Position numbers and translations under genes: made by a program. A model generated the notes under the pieces. That model was not told the origin of the DNA. It saw only the letters and a list, made by a program, of their open reading frames with translations, and did not search any database. Positions 1 through 5,789 of a DNA stretch of 7,570 nucleotides are shown in pieces. Position 1 is the stretch's first letter. Each line of letters begins with the position of its first letter. The DNA is from an uncultured Neisseriaceae bacterium (lineage in GTDB: Bacteria; Pseudomonadota; Gammaproteobacteria; Burkholderiales; UBA11063): positions 1 through 7,570 of the forward strand of contig CAITEL010000198.1 of NCBI GenBank assembly GCA_903891375.1, given 5' to 3'.

Positions 1-89
1 AGTGATACAATCTCGCCATAACTTTCGAGTTTAAATGTTTTATCGTTTAGTAAACTCAATATATTTTTTAACCACGCATGTAAATGCAT
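1..89 (-). CDS. Possible 5' end of a leftward gene, cut by the window edge
   Basis: An ATG at 89-87 on the minus strand opens a frame of 29 codons that runs off the left edge without a stop. The peptide begins MHLHAWLKNILSLL and alternates hydrophobic and polar residues in a helix-like way. Against it, there is no SD site before the ATG, a TGA lies directly upstream in frame, and 29 open codons could occur by chance. No family is recognised. It could equally be the edge of an intergenic region. Confidence 0.25.
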   Translation of the reverse strand, partial: MHLHAWLKNILSLLNDKTFKLESYGEIVS

Positions 90-403
90 TCAAGATACAC
101 AGGTGAAATCATGGCTTTAAATGAGTACAACATCTGTGCTTTAGGCACATTTAGTTTAGTCAACAATCCATTATCAAAACATATTCCTCCCTCGGTTTAT
201 CTTATCCTATTATTCATACTTAATTTATTTCGTTATTTATTTTAATAATAAAATAAGCTATTGTTTTTAGATTATATTGTAAAAGCTCTAAAAAATCATG
301 CCTATGTATTTTTTACATGAATGAATTTATAGATGTGTGTGCTTTTGCAATGTAATGTAGACGCTAATTTTCTGCACAAGAATTGTACAAAAAGGTCTAA
401 TCC
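90..403. other. Intergenic region upstream of the ABC operon
   Basis: About 310 bases with no supported gene. The minus strand is open in one frame from 196 to 68 (about 42 codons), but that frame has no ATG with an SD; it may be a decayed fragment or chance. The stretch from about 220 to 400 is very AT-rich and should hold the promoter of the downstream permease gene, but no pair of boxes with good spacing stands out. A weak 5-bp hairpin (tgtgc/gcaca) lies near 137-151. Confidence 0.5.
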
Positions 404-2125
404 ATGGAAAATATTAATTCAAAGAGAAAAAAACAAAAAAATTACTTTAATTATAATGATGTTATAGTGTTATTTATATTCATTGTTGTGGCATATTTGC
501 TTGTAAATGGTTGGCATGATATGCGTTCAACTTTTATAGTTGGGCAGACATATAAAATAACACTGGATACAAACAATTTGCCTTACTACACTTTACGCTC
601 AATGATGCGCATGGTGATTGGTTTAGGTCTATCATTTATTTTTGCAGTAGTATTTGGGGCATTATCTGCTAAATTTAAAGCAATAGAACGTGTGGTATTG
701 CCATTCGTTAATTTTATGGAATCGGTGCCATTAGTCGGGTTTTTAACATTTACGACGGTATATTTTTTAGGGGTGTTTCCTAATAGTGTAATGGGGTTAG
801 AATGCGCTGCAATTTTTGGTGTATTCACTGGCCAAGCTTGGAATATGTGTTTAGTTGTTTACCAAACATTAAAGATTGTGCCATACGAACTAGTTGAAGC
901 AGCTAATATATTTCAATATAATGCATGGCAAAGATTTTGGCGACTAGAGTTTCCGTATTCAATTCCGGGGTTATTATGGAATACGATGGTGTCTCAATCT
1001 GCGGCTTGGTTTGCTTTAGTTGCAACTGAGGCTATACCTGTGAAAACTAATACAGTTGAGTTACCAGGCGTTGGATCTTATATTGCCGAATCATTAATTA
1101 TTGGTAATGCTCATGCAGTAATTTGGGCAATAATTGCTTTAATTAGTAGTGTTATTGTGTTAGATCAGCTTATGTTTCGTCCTTTAGTTCGTTACGCCAA
1201 CAAATTTAAATTTGAAGATTTAGCGAGTAAGAACGAAAACACATCGTGGTTTTTTAATTGCATGGCTGATTCAAATGTATGTAGATTTTTAGGTCAGCAA
1301 TTAAATTTAATTTCATATTTTTTGCTTTTTACGTTATCTATGGTTTATCGGAAACTAAATATAGGCAAATTTAAAATACCAGCGATGGGATGGTATTTAT
1401 TATCTAAAATTTGGTACACGGTTATTATTACTTTATTGGTTTATGGTTGTTATAATTTATGGCAATATTTTCCAAGACTTGAGGTGTCGAAAATGCCAGT
1501 CTTAATGTTAGAAACGACAATTCGTGTGGTAATTGCGATGTTGTTAAGTATATTAATATTTGTACCGCTGGGTATTTGGATAGGACTTAATCCAAAGCTG
1601 GTTAGATTATTTCAACCAATTATTCAAGTTCTAGCAGCGTTGCCATGTAATATATTTTATCCATTGATGGCTATATTTTTAGTTGCCACTCATCAAAATT
1701 TAAGTGTATGGTCAATATTTTTAATAATGCTTGGAACCCAGTGGTATATTTTATTTAATGTGATTGCAGGAGCCTCAACTATTCCAAATCAATTATTAGA
1801 AGTAACTAAAAACTTTGGAGTTCGTGGGTTATTATGGTGGAGAAAATTTCTAATCCCAGCAATATTTCCGTATATAGTAACAGGAATCATTTCGGCAGCA
1901 GGTGGTGCCTGGAACGCTTCTATTGCTGGAGAAATGCTCACTTGGGGAAGTTCAACTAAAGTTACTCAGGGTCTAGGTGCTTATATTGCAAATGCATCCA
2001 CTAATTCACAAATGCAAAATTCAGCTTTAGGCTGTGCAGCTATGTGTTCTTTGGTAGCTATATGTATTATAATTATTTGGAAACCATTGTATAGGCTAGC
2101 GGAAAACAGATTTAAAATTAGTTAA
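404..2125 (+). CDS. ABC transporter permease, duplicated (two fused NitT/TauT-type permease domains)
   Basis: Inner-membrane channel of an ABC importer, 573 residues, about twice the usual length because two binding-protein-dependent permease domains are fused. Residues 1-18 are basic and cytosolic, followed by a membrane segment at about 19-36. The first permease domain spans about 60-260 and has an EAA-type coupling loop at about 165-188 (EAANIF, then FPYSIP). The second spans about 365-565 with its loop at about 466-488 (EVTKNFG, then LIPAIFP). A linker with extra hydrophobic stretches (about 270-360) joins them. Both loops should dock on the ATPase encoded 65 bases downstream. This fits the duplicated anion-transport permease type (COG4986-like, related to NrtB/SsuC/TauC). 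The start has an SD (AAAGG, 8 bases before ATG). The substrate cannot be read from the sequence, and no binding protein is encoded here. Confidence 0.88.
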   Translation: MENINSKRKKQKNYFNYNDVIVLFIFIVVAYLLVNGWHDMRSTFIVGQTYKITLDTNNLPYYTLRSMMRMVIGLGLSFIFAVVFGALSAKFKAIERVVLPFVNFMESVPLVGFLTFTTVYFLGVFPNSVMGLECAAIFGVFTGQAWNMCLVVYQTLKIVPYELVEAANIFQYNAWQRFWRLEFPYSIPGLLWNTMVSQSAAWFALVATEAIPVKTNTVELPGVGSYIAESLIIGNAHAVIWAIIALISSVIVLDQLMFRPLVRYANKFKFEDLASKNENTSWFFNCMADSNVCRFLGQQLNLISYFLLFTLSMVYRKLNIGKFKIPAMGWYLLSKIWYTVIITLLVYGCYNLWQYFPRLEVSKMPVLMLETTIRVVIAMLLSILIFVPLGIWIGLNPKLVRLFQPIIQVLAALPCNIFYPLMAIFLVATHQNLSVWSIFLIMLGTQWYILFNVIAGASTIPNQLLEVTKNFGVRGLLWWRKFLIPAIFPYIVTGIISAAGGAWNASIAGEMLTWGSSTKVTQGLGAYIANASTNSQMQNSALGCAAMCSLVAICIIIIWKPLYRLAENRFKIS

Positions 2126-2190
2126 GTATACTCTTCATCTCTGAAAGTTGCACTTATAAAATATACATTACATATAAAAAGGAACGGAAT

Positions 2191-3042
2191 ATGAAAAATA
2201 CAAATCAAACAGAAATCTTAAATGTTAAAAACATTAATAAATCATTTATTAAAGATGGCGAAGAACAACTTATATTAAGAAACATTAATCTTTCAATAAA
2301 GACTAATGAAATCGTGTCTTTTGTTGGTAAATCAGGGGCAGGTAAATCGACATTCTTAAGAATTATCTCGGGTTTATTAGCAAAATCATCGGGCATTGTG
2401 TTATTTAATGGAGAAGAAGTAACTAAACCGACTGCTAATATGAGCATGGTATTTCAAAATTTTGCATTATTGCCATGGTTAAATGTGTTTGATAATGTAT
2501 CATTTGGACTAGAGGCACGTGGCTTACCTAAGAAATACATTAAAGATAAAACTAATGAAATGCTAGATTTAATAGGTTTATCGGGCTATGAAACTTCTTA
2601 TCCAAAAGAATTATCAGGAGGTATGCGTCAACGTGTTGGTTTTGCTCGTGCATTAGCGGTTGAGCCAGATATTCTATTATTAGATGAAGCATTTTCTTCA
2701 CTAGATATTTTTACTGCACATAAACTAAGAAATGATTTAATTTCATTATGGGAAAGCGCTAAAATAAAGACATCTTCAATTATTTTAGTAACGCATAGCG
2801 TTGAAGAGGCGGTGATGATGTCTGATAGAGTTTTAGTGTGGGATAGTAATCCAGGGCGTATTGCTAAAGAAGTTGCAGTTAATGAAATACGTGCAAATCG
2901 AACTAAACGTAATATGTTTGATCAAATCGAAGAAATAAGCTGTATTTTAAATAGTCATATTGCTGCATCGGAGGAAAGACGTATGCTAGAAATTAATCCA
3001 AGCTCAATGAGGTATACGGCAAATCTGGCTATGGCAGTATAA
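2191..3042 (+). CDS. ABC transporter ATP-binding protein, NitT/TauT family
   Basis: Cytosolic ATPase of 283 residues that powers the importer formed with the upstream duplicated permease. All nucleotide-binding motifs are intact: Walker A GKSGAGKST at 46-54, Q-loop Q89 within VFQNFALLPW, signature LSGGMRQR at 141-148, Walker B ILLLDEAF at 161-168 with catalytic E166, D-loop SSLD at 169-172, and switch histidine H202. The FALLPWLNV segment after the Q-loop is typical of the nitrate/sulfonate/taurine (SsuB/TauB/NrtD) group. The tail after about 225 is mostly polar. Partners of duplicated permeases often carry an extra C-terminal AAA-associated domain of over 100 residues; here only about 55 residues remain, so that domain is absent. 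AAGGA lies 7 bases before ATG. The gene is presumably cotranscribed with the permease, since no terminator lies in the gap. Confidence 0.93.
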   Translation: MKNTNQTEILNVKNINKSFIKDGEEQLILRNINLSIKTNEIVSFVGKSGAGKSTFLRIISGLLAKSSGIVLFNGEEVTKPTANMSMVFQNFALLPWLNVFDNVSFGLEARGLPKKYIKDKTNEMLDLIGLSGYETSYPKELSGGMRQRVGFARALAVEPDILLLDEAFSSLDIFTAHKLRNDLISLWESAKIKTSSIILVTHSVEEAVMMSDRVLVWDSNPGRIAKEVAVNEIRANRTKRNMFDQIEEISCILNSHIAASEERRMLEINPSSMRYTANLAMAV

Positions 3043-3048
3043 TCCTAG

Positions 3049-3098
3049 AAAAAGCAGCGTAACCCCCATACTTAGGCAAGAGGTTGTACGCTGTTTTG
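3049..3098 (+). terminator. Terminator-like hairpin after the ABC operon
   Basis: Seven bases after the ATPase stop, aaagcagcgtaacc (3051-3064) pairs with ggttgtacgctgttt (3082-3096), with a 2-base bulge and a loop of 17 bases. The right arm ends in TTTT (3094-3097), but the T run is short and partly inside the stem. It is the best candidate for ending the ABC transcript; the long loop makes it a weak classical terminator. Confidence 0.5.
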
Positions 3099-3114
3099 GG
3101 TAATCATTTGCATA

Positions 3115-3221
3115 TATACTTAGTACGGGCACAAATTGAGGTTTTTGATGAGCGACGCCGTGTGACTCTCGTACATCAGGAGCGAAAGCGGAAAGCTCAA
3201 TACATGCCCGTGCTAAGTATA
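3115..3221. repeat. 107-base folded palindromic element between convergent genes
   Basis: The outer arms 3115-3131 (tatacttagtacgggca) and 3205-3221 pair over 17 positions, 16 Watson-Crick and one G-U in RNA. After a symmetric 3x3 internal loop, attgag (3135-3140) pairs with ctcaat (3196-3201). A further U-rich/A-rich helix follows (3142-3146 with 3190-3194). Inside sit two small hairpins: one closed by gatg/catc (3147-3150 with 3174-3177), and one gc-GAAA-gc (3182-3189) with a GNRA tetraloop. It is visibly richer in G+C than its surroundings. It could be a bidirectional terminator, an interspersed palindromic repeat, or a structured RNA. The sequence shows the fold but not the role. Confidence 0.7.
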
Positions 3222-3241
3222 GTGTATTTTAAGAAGATCGC

Positions 3242-4021
3242 TTACTTAGTTGCCACAATAAAAATTCTACTAAAAGGAAACAGCGTTATTCCATTTGATT
3301 CTTGTGGGTAAGCACGTAAGAGTTTCTCATTGTATATTGCTTTAAATTCAATAAATTCATCTGGTGATAAATGCTCCTCCACTGGTAATAATGCAGTACC
3401 TTTCACCCATTCTAGAACTGGATTTTCTCCTGTTAATTGTTGTAGATATGTTGTCTCCCATATGTCTACAGTAGTTACTTGATGGTTTAAAATTGCATAG
3501 TACTTATCAGGGGTAAAGACAGGTTCTTCACGAATCACAGGCTTTTTATCAACTATATTTTGCAATTTTATTTTAAAATATTTATTTTCTTGGATGGTGT
3601 CACGTAATAAAGCGTGAGCAGGAAATCTAAAGTTACTTGGCATTTGAATTGCCATTACTTTATTGGTACGCTGAATTAAATGGTTAAATAATTGCTCGTG
3701 GTTATTTATCCATTGTAATGCGGAAGTGGAAAAAATTAGATCCTGACTCTTGGGTAAATTTGATAAATGAGAAATATCCTCAAGTTGCCAATTAAGTTGT
3801 GGAAAATCTGTGCGAGCCTTGGTTAACATTGCTTCAGAATTGTCAATGCCAGTTAGATATTTAGGTAAAAATTTAGTGTATAGCATTTGTGTAATATGTC
3901 CACTGCCACAACCAAGATCAACAATAGACTCATATTGTAAATTTGGTATGGCATTAATTAAATCTGTAGCGGGACGAGTACGGTGGTCATTAAATTTATT
4001 GTATTGTTCTGGATTCCACAT
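3242..4021 (-). CDS. tam: Trans-aconitate 2-methyltransferase
   Basis: A 259-residue cytosolic SAM-dependent methyltransferase, close in length to E. coli Tam (252). Tam methylates trans-aconitate, the spontaneous isomer of the TCA intermediate cis-aconitate that inhibits aconitase. The match runs the full length: WNPEQY at the N-terminus (WNPSLY in E. coli), then SRP/TRP-type basic residues. The SAM-binding motif I is VDLGCGSGH (34-42), the acidic ribose-binding GID is at 58-60, and LQW at 102-104. QMPSNF at 126-131 corresponds to QMPDNW, VDIWETTY (185-192) to VDIWRTTY, and FPFSRIFIVA (248-257) to FPRLFIVA. AGGAG sits 6 bases before the ATG. The gene is convergent with the ABC operon and has its own candidate promoter and dyad upstream, beyond a repeat cluster. 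Other small carboxylic acids are possible substrates, but the family assignment is firm. Confidence 0.93.
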   Translation of the reverse strand: MWNPEQYNKFNDHRTRPATDLINAIPNLQYESIVDLGCGSGHITQMLYTKFLPKYLTGIDNSEAMLTKARTDFPQLNWQLEDISHLSNLPKSQDLIFSTSALQWINNHEQLFNHLIQRTNKVMAIQMPSNFRFPAHALLRDTIQENKYFKIKLQNIVDKKPVIREEPVFTPDKYYAILNHQVTTVDIWETTYLQQLTGENPVLEWVKGTALLPVEEHLSPDEFIEFKAIYNEKLLRAYPQESNGITLFPFSRIFIVATK

Positions 4022-4050
4022 AGAATGCTCCTTTTAATCTCTTAGGGTAA

Positions 4051-4158
4051 ATTCCCCGCAGCTTGCTGCGACATTGTCATACCAGCGAAGGCTGGTATCC
4101 AGCCCTTGCTCTGTAAAAGTTTTTGCTCTCAAGATACCCCGCTGCTCTGCGGAGGGGT
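4051..4158. repeat. Cluster of three palindromic intergenic repeats (REP-like) in the tam leader
   Basis: Three hairpins follow each other. The first is cgcagc-tt-gctgcg (4057-4070), headed by attcccc whose matching ggggaat half is missing, so it looks truncated. The second is a perfect 8-bp stem, ataccagc-gaag-gctggtat (4079-4098), within gtcATACC...GGTATccag. The third pairs acccc (4136-4140) with ggggt (4154-4158) around a ctgctctgcgg core. These words resemble interspersed palindromes found in many proteobacterial genomes, including host-associated ones. The block is far richer in G+C than the neighbouring DNA, which supports insertion of a mobile repeat. Confidence 0.7.
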
Positions 4159-4166
4159 TATTCATT

Positions 4167-4186
4167 AATTGAGTGAGTACTCAATT
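4167..4186. promoter_or_regulatory. Perfect 8-4-8 dyad, probable repressor operator for tam
   Basis: AATTGAGT (4167-4174), spacer gagt, then ACTCAATT (4179-4186) form a flawless inverted repeat of 20 bases. Its upstream end overlaps the candidate -10 box of the leftward promoter, so a bound protein would block RNA polymerase at -10/+1. Size and symmetry suit a dimeric helix-turn-helix repressor such as a TetR/AcrR-type protein. No regulator gene is present in the window, so the binder is unknown. Confidence 0.55.
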
Positions 4187-4214
4187 ATACAATAAAACAT
4201 TCTATTTTTGTAAA
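4184..4214 (-). promoter_or_regulatory. Candidate promoter of tam
   Basis: On the minus strand a consensus TATAAT (4189-4184) is preceded, 19 bases upstream, by TTTACA (4214-4209), a near match to TTGACA. Transcription would start near 4177, inside the dyad, and give a leader of about 155 bases containing the repeat hairpins. The spacing is longer than the usual 17, so the -35 call is the weaker half. The boxes lie just after the stop of the lipoprotein gene. Confidence 0.45.
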
Positions 4215-4218
4215 AAAA

Positions 4219-4560
4219 TTATTTATTTGAACAAGTGTATATGCGATAAGTTCTTTGCCCATTGTTAATTTTTGAATCTGGTGTTACAGCGTTGCCTCCC
4301 ATTTTTGTTGCTTGATTTCTTGCCAACGTATTAAGCTGATCGTTAATATCATCTTGGCTTTGAAAATTTTCTGCTTTAGCCCACAGTGAAACAGTGGTTT
4401 TACCTAGAAATTTGCATCTACTTAGTTCATTTGTTGTAGGCGAGACCATTACATCTTTTGCTTGAGGGTCTAAGCTTACGAAAGAGCAGGCGCTCAATAA
4501 AGTAATTATTGATGTAAGAAGAAGAGTGCGTATGTGCAGTTTTTTTATAATTAAATTCAT
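4219..4560 (-). CDS. DUF4156-type small outer-membrane lipoprotein
   Basis: A 113-residue envelope lipoprotein of unknown function. The N-terminus is a typical lipoprotein signal: basic residues (KK, H, R) up to 11, a hydrophobic core at 12-22, and lipobox LSAC with the acylated cysteine at 25. Serine at +2 predicts outer-membrane localisation. The mature part matches the DUF4156 pattern: a LDPQAKDVMV opening, CKFLG at 49-53, an N-rich helical stretch around 73-84, then GGNAVTP (88-94) and a closing cysteine at 110 in YTC. C49 and C110 could form a disulfide in the periplasm. AAGGA stands 10 bases before the ATG. It is the last gene of a compact leftward cluster after elbB and a 37-codon ORF, with 30 bases between that ORF and its start. 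Family assignment is good; the role is not known. Confidence 0.85.
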   Translation of the reverse strand: MNLIIKKLHIRTLLLTSIITLLSACSFVSLDPQAKDVMVSPTTNELSRCKFLGKTTVSLWAKAENFQSQDDINDQLNTLARNQATKMGGNAVTPDSKINNGQRTYRIYTCSNK

Positions 4561-4590
4561 ATTGAAATTATCCTTAATATGTAAGTATCG

Positions 4591-4704
4591 TTAGTTATGT
4601 AGGGTTTTTGCATAAAAAATTGAATCAACTTTGGTGTAATTAAACGCTGGTGGAAATATTGTAAGCTCCTTTTGATTATATTCTTCAATAATTATTTTAT
4701 CCAT
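4591..4704 (-). CDS. Putative 37-residue protein between elbB and the lipoprotein gene
   Basis: Not recognised. The frame starts at ATG 4704, only 19 bases after the elbB stop, and ends with TAA at 4591, 30 bases before the lipoprotein start. It has a strong SD, AGAGGA, 7 bases before the ATG and almost identical to the AGAGG used by elbB. The peptide begins MDKIIIEEYNQKELTIFPP and ends in KTLHN. It is polar and charged without a membrane segment or signal. The SD plus operon-like spacing on both sides argues for translation; the short length and lack of a known family argue for caution. It could be a leader peptide that couples translation to the lipoprotein gene, or a small functional protein. 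Confidence 0.5.
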   Translation of the reverse strand: MDKIIIEEYNQKELTIFPPAFNYTKVDSIFYAKTLHN

Positions 4705-4723
4705 GAATTTATCCTCTAATAAA

Positions 4724-5374
4724 CTAAGCAAGTTCAACCACTTTAGCAACTAATTTAGAGATCCCTATGTATGCTTCTTGTATATCCTTGGCTAACATAT
4801 AAGCTGGAGTACTTATAATTTTATATGCAGTATCTACACATATCTCATCAACGTTACAATTTTGATGTATTGCACCTAATTTAGTAACTAAATTTGTGGT
4901 TTCGTGGTCAGTACCAATTGTCATGGTTATTTTATTTGGGTAGATTTTGGGAATCATAACTGGTGCTATGCAAATAAACCCAACTGGTTTTTTTACTTTT
5001 GTAAAGGCGATACAAGTATCACGTATTACAGGATTTACCGAGAAATTTTCTCCTTTGCTAGCATAATCAAATAAATTATACGCAATGCCATTACCACCAG
5101 GGATAATCAAAGCATTAAATTGATTGATATCTATAGCCTCTAATGGTTTTATATAGCCTCTAGCAATACGTGCGGATTCAACTAACATATTTCTTGATTC
5201 ATTAGACACATTAGTTCTGGACAGGTGATCACTTACGTGCTCTTGTGCGCTGTTCAGACTAAAGCATTGATAGTTGGCATTTTGTTGTTTAATTGATAAA
5301 AGAGTTAATACAGATTCATGAATTTCTGAACCATCAAGTTGTCCACATCCAGCAAGAATTACGGCAATATTCAT
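4724..5374 (-). CDS. elbB: ElbB-type isoprenoid biosynthesis-associated glyoxalase (DJ-1/PfpI superfamily)
   Basis: A 216-residue cytosolic protein matching E. coli ElbB (217) end to end. The family has a DJ-1/PfpI fold; the E. coli enzyme has been linked to glyoxalase activity and to isoprenoid production, but its physiological role is unsettled. Visible landmarks are VILAGCGQLDGSEIHE (5-20), ESARIARG (66-73), IIPGG (90-94) and GFICIAP (132-138), whose Cys135 is the expected nucleophile and falls at the same position as in E. coli. MTIGTD (151-156) and STPAYMLA (188-195) follow. The start at 5374 is chosen over an in-frame ATG at 5398 because AGAGG lies 7 bases before it and the N-terminus then matches the family (MNIAVILAGCG). 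It is the first gene of a leftward cluster with the 37-codon ORF and the lipoprotein gene. Confidence 0.93.
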   Translation of the reverse strand: MNIAVILAGCGQLDGSEIHESVLTLLSIKQQNANYQCFSLNSAQEHVSDHLSRTNVSNESRNMLVESARIARGYIKPLEAIDINQFNALIIPGGNGIAYNLFDYASKGENFSVNPVIRDTCIAFTKVKKPVGFICIAPVMIPKIYPNKITMTIGTDHETTNLVTKLGAIHQNCNVDEICVDTAYKIISTPAYMLAKDIQEAYIGISKLVAKVVELA

Positions 5375-5409
5375 TATTAAACCTCTAAAAAAAGACACAT
5401 TTAAAAATA

Positions 5410-5536
5410 TATACTCGAAGTATTTGAATTTTGGACGCGAAGATACTTAAATAAAACATGACGACGTGTACATGAGTACATTAGGAATGTTTTATTTAAG
5501 TTCGACAAAGTCCAAGATTCAAAGACGATGAGTATA
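5410..5536. repeat. 127-bp long imperfect palindrome in the elbB leader
   Basis: Two 50-base arms (5410-5459 and 5487-5536) align end to end as reverse complements without a gap. The paired blocks are tatactc, gt, tttgaat, ttggac and a perfect 15-bp acttaaataaaacat at the inner end, separated by equal-sized mismatched bubbles. The 27-base centre folds again as tgtac-atga-gtaca (5467-5480). As RNA this is a single tall hairpin with symmetric internal loops. It lies 36 bases upstream of the elbB start. It resembles a miniature palindromic repeat; no coding potential is seen. Confidence 0.75.
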
Positions 5537-5552
5537 GTATTTGAATTATGAG

Positions 5553-5568
5553 ATGGTAATTATACCAT
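5553..5568 (-). promoter_or_regulatory. Candidate extended -10 promoter with overlapping dyad upstream of elbB
   Basis: The minus strand carries TGGTATAAT (5567-5559), a consensus extended -10 element. The same bases form the dyad atggta-atta-taccat (5553-5568), a 6-bp inverted repeat with a 4-base spacer that could bind a dimeric regulator. No convincing -35 box is visible, which extended -10 promoters tolerate. If used, the transcript would begin near 5552 and carry the whole 127-bp palindrome in a leader of about 180 bases. Confidence 0.4.
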
Positions 5569-5616
5569 GCATATATACATAGTGTATGGATTGTACGCAT
5601 TTTAAATTGTTATATA

Positions 5617-5645
5617 TGTGCAAAAAATTGAAAATTTTTTGCACA
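5617..5645. repeat. Perfect 13-bp inverted repeat with 3-base loop
   Basis: tgtgcaaaaaatt (5617-5629), loop gaa, and aattttttgcaca (5633-5645) are exact reverse complements. On either strand the stem has a gtgc/gcac base and an A6/T6 body, and a U-rich tract lies inside the stem rather than after it, so it is not a standard terminator. It may be a protein-binding dyad or a cruciform-prone site. TTGCAC at its right edge and TATAAT at 5664-5669 (19 apart) could form a rightward promoter, but no gene follows it. Confidence 0.6.
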
Positions 5646-5704
5646 AGAGGTATTAATTTGGGTTATAATAATGAACTGATGATGATTGTTATCGGTAGAT
5701 GGAG

Positions 5705-5767
5705 TGAGCAGACTATCAAATATCAAAATAGAGGGATATATTAGGATATTTACATGAAGTCTGCTCA
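5705..5767. repeat. Nested inverted repeat downstream of the 83-residue gene
   Basis: tgagcagact (5705-5714) pairs perfectly with agtctgctca (5758-5767), and inside it aaatatc (5718-5724) pairs with gatattt (5745-5751). Next to it is a smaller hairpin, actctt-gag-aagagt (5776-5790), that touches the stop codon of the leftward 83-residue gene. Together they could act as 3'-end structures for that gene, although neither is followed by a T run in the leftward direction. Confidence 0.5.
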
Positions 5768-5789
5768 GTCTATTGACTCTTGAGAAGAG

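Noticed and set aside
586..828. 80-codon minus-strand frame inside the permease gene
   Set aside because: It is antisense to an intact, well-supported permease and its product is low in complexity with no SD site.
2205..2447. 80-codon minus-strand frame inside the ATPase gene
   Set aside because: It mirrors the Walker A region of an intact ATPase; it is a shadow frame.
3043..3241. Integron attC-like site or integrase core site in the intergenic palindromes
   Set aside because: The characteristic outer core-site pair was not found on the arms, and no integrase is present.
3084..3311. 75-codon plus-strand frame across the convergent intergenic region
   Set aside because: It runs through the terminator-like hairpin and the folded element and then antisense into tam, with no SD or protein-like family pattern.
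3810..4037. 75-codon plus-strand frame over the 5' part of tam
   Set aside because: It is antisense to the SAM-binding region of tam, which is clearly the real gene.
5375..5398. Upstream in-frame ATG for elbB at 5398
   Set aside because: The extra eight residues are absent from the family N-terminus, and the SD AGAGG falls inside that extension, correctly spaced for 5374.
5679..5744. 21-codon plus-strand frame after the TATAAT at 5664
   Set aside because: It has no SD, is very short, and runs into the nested inverted repeat; it gives no protein-like signal.
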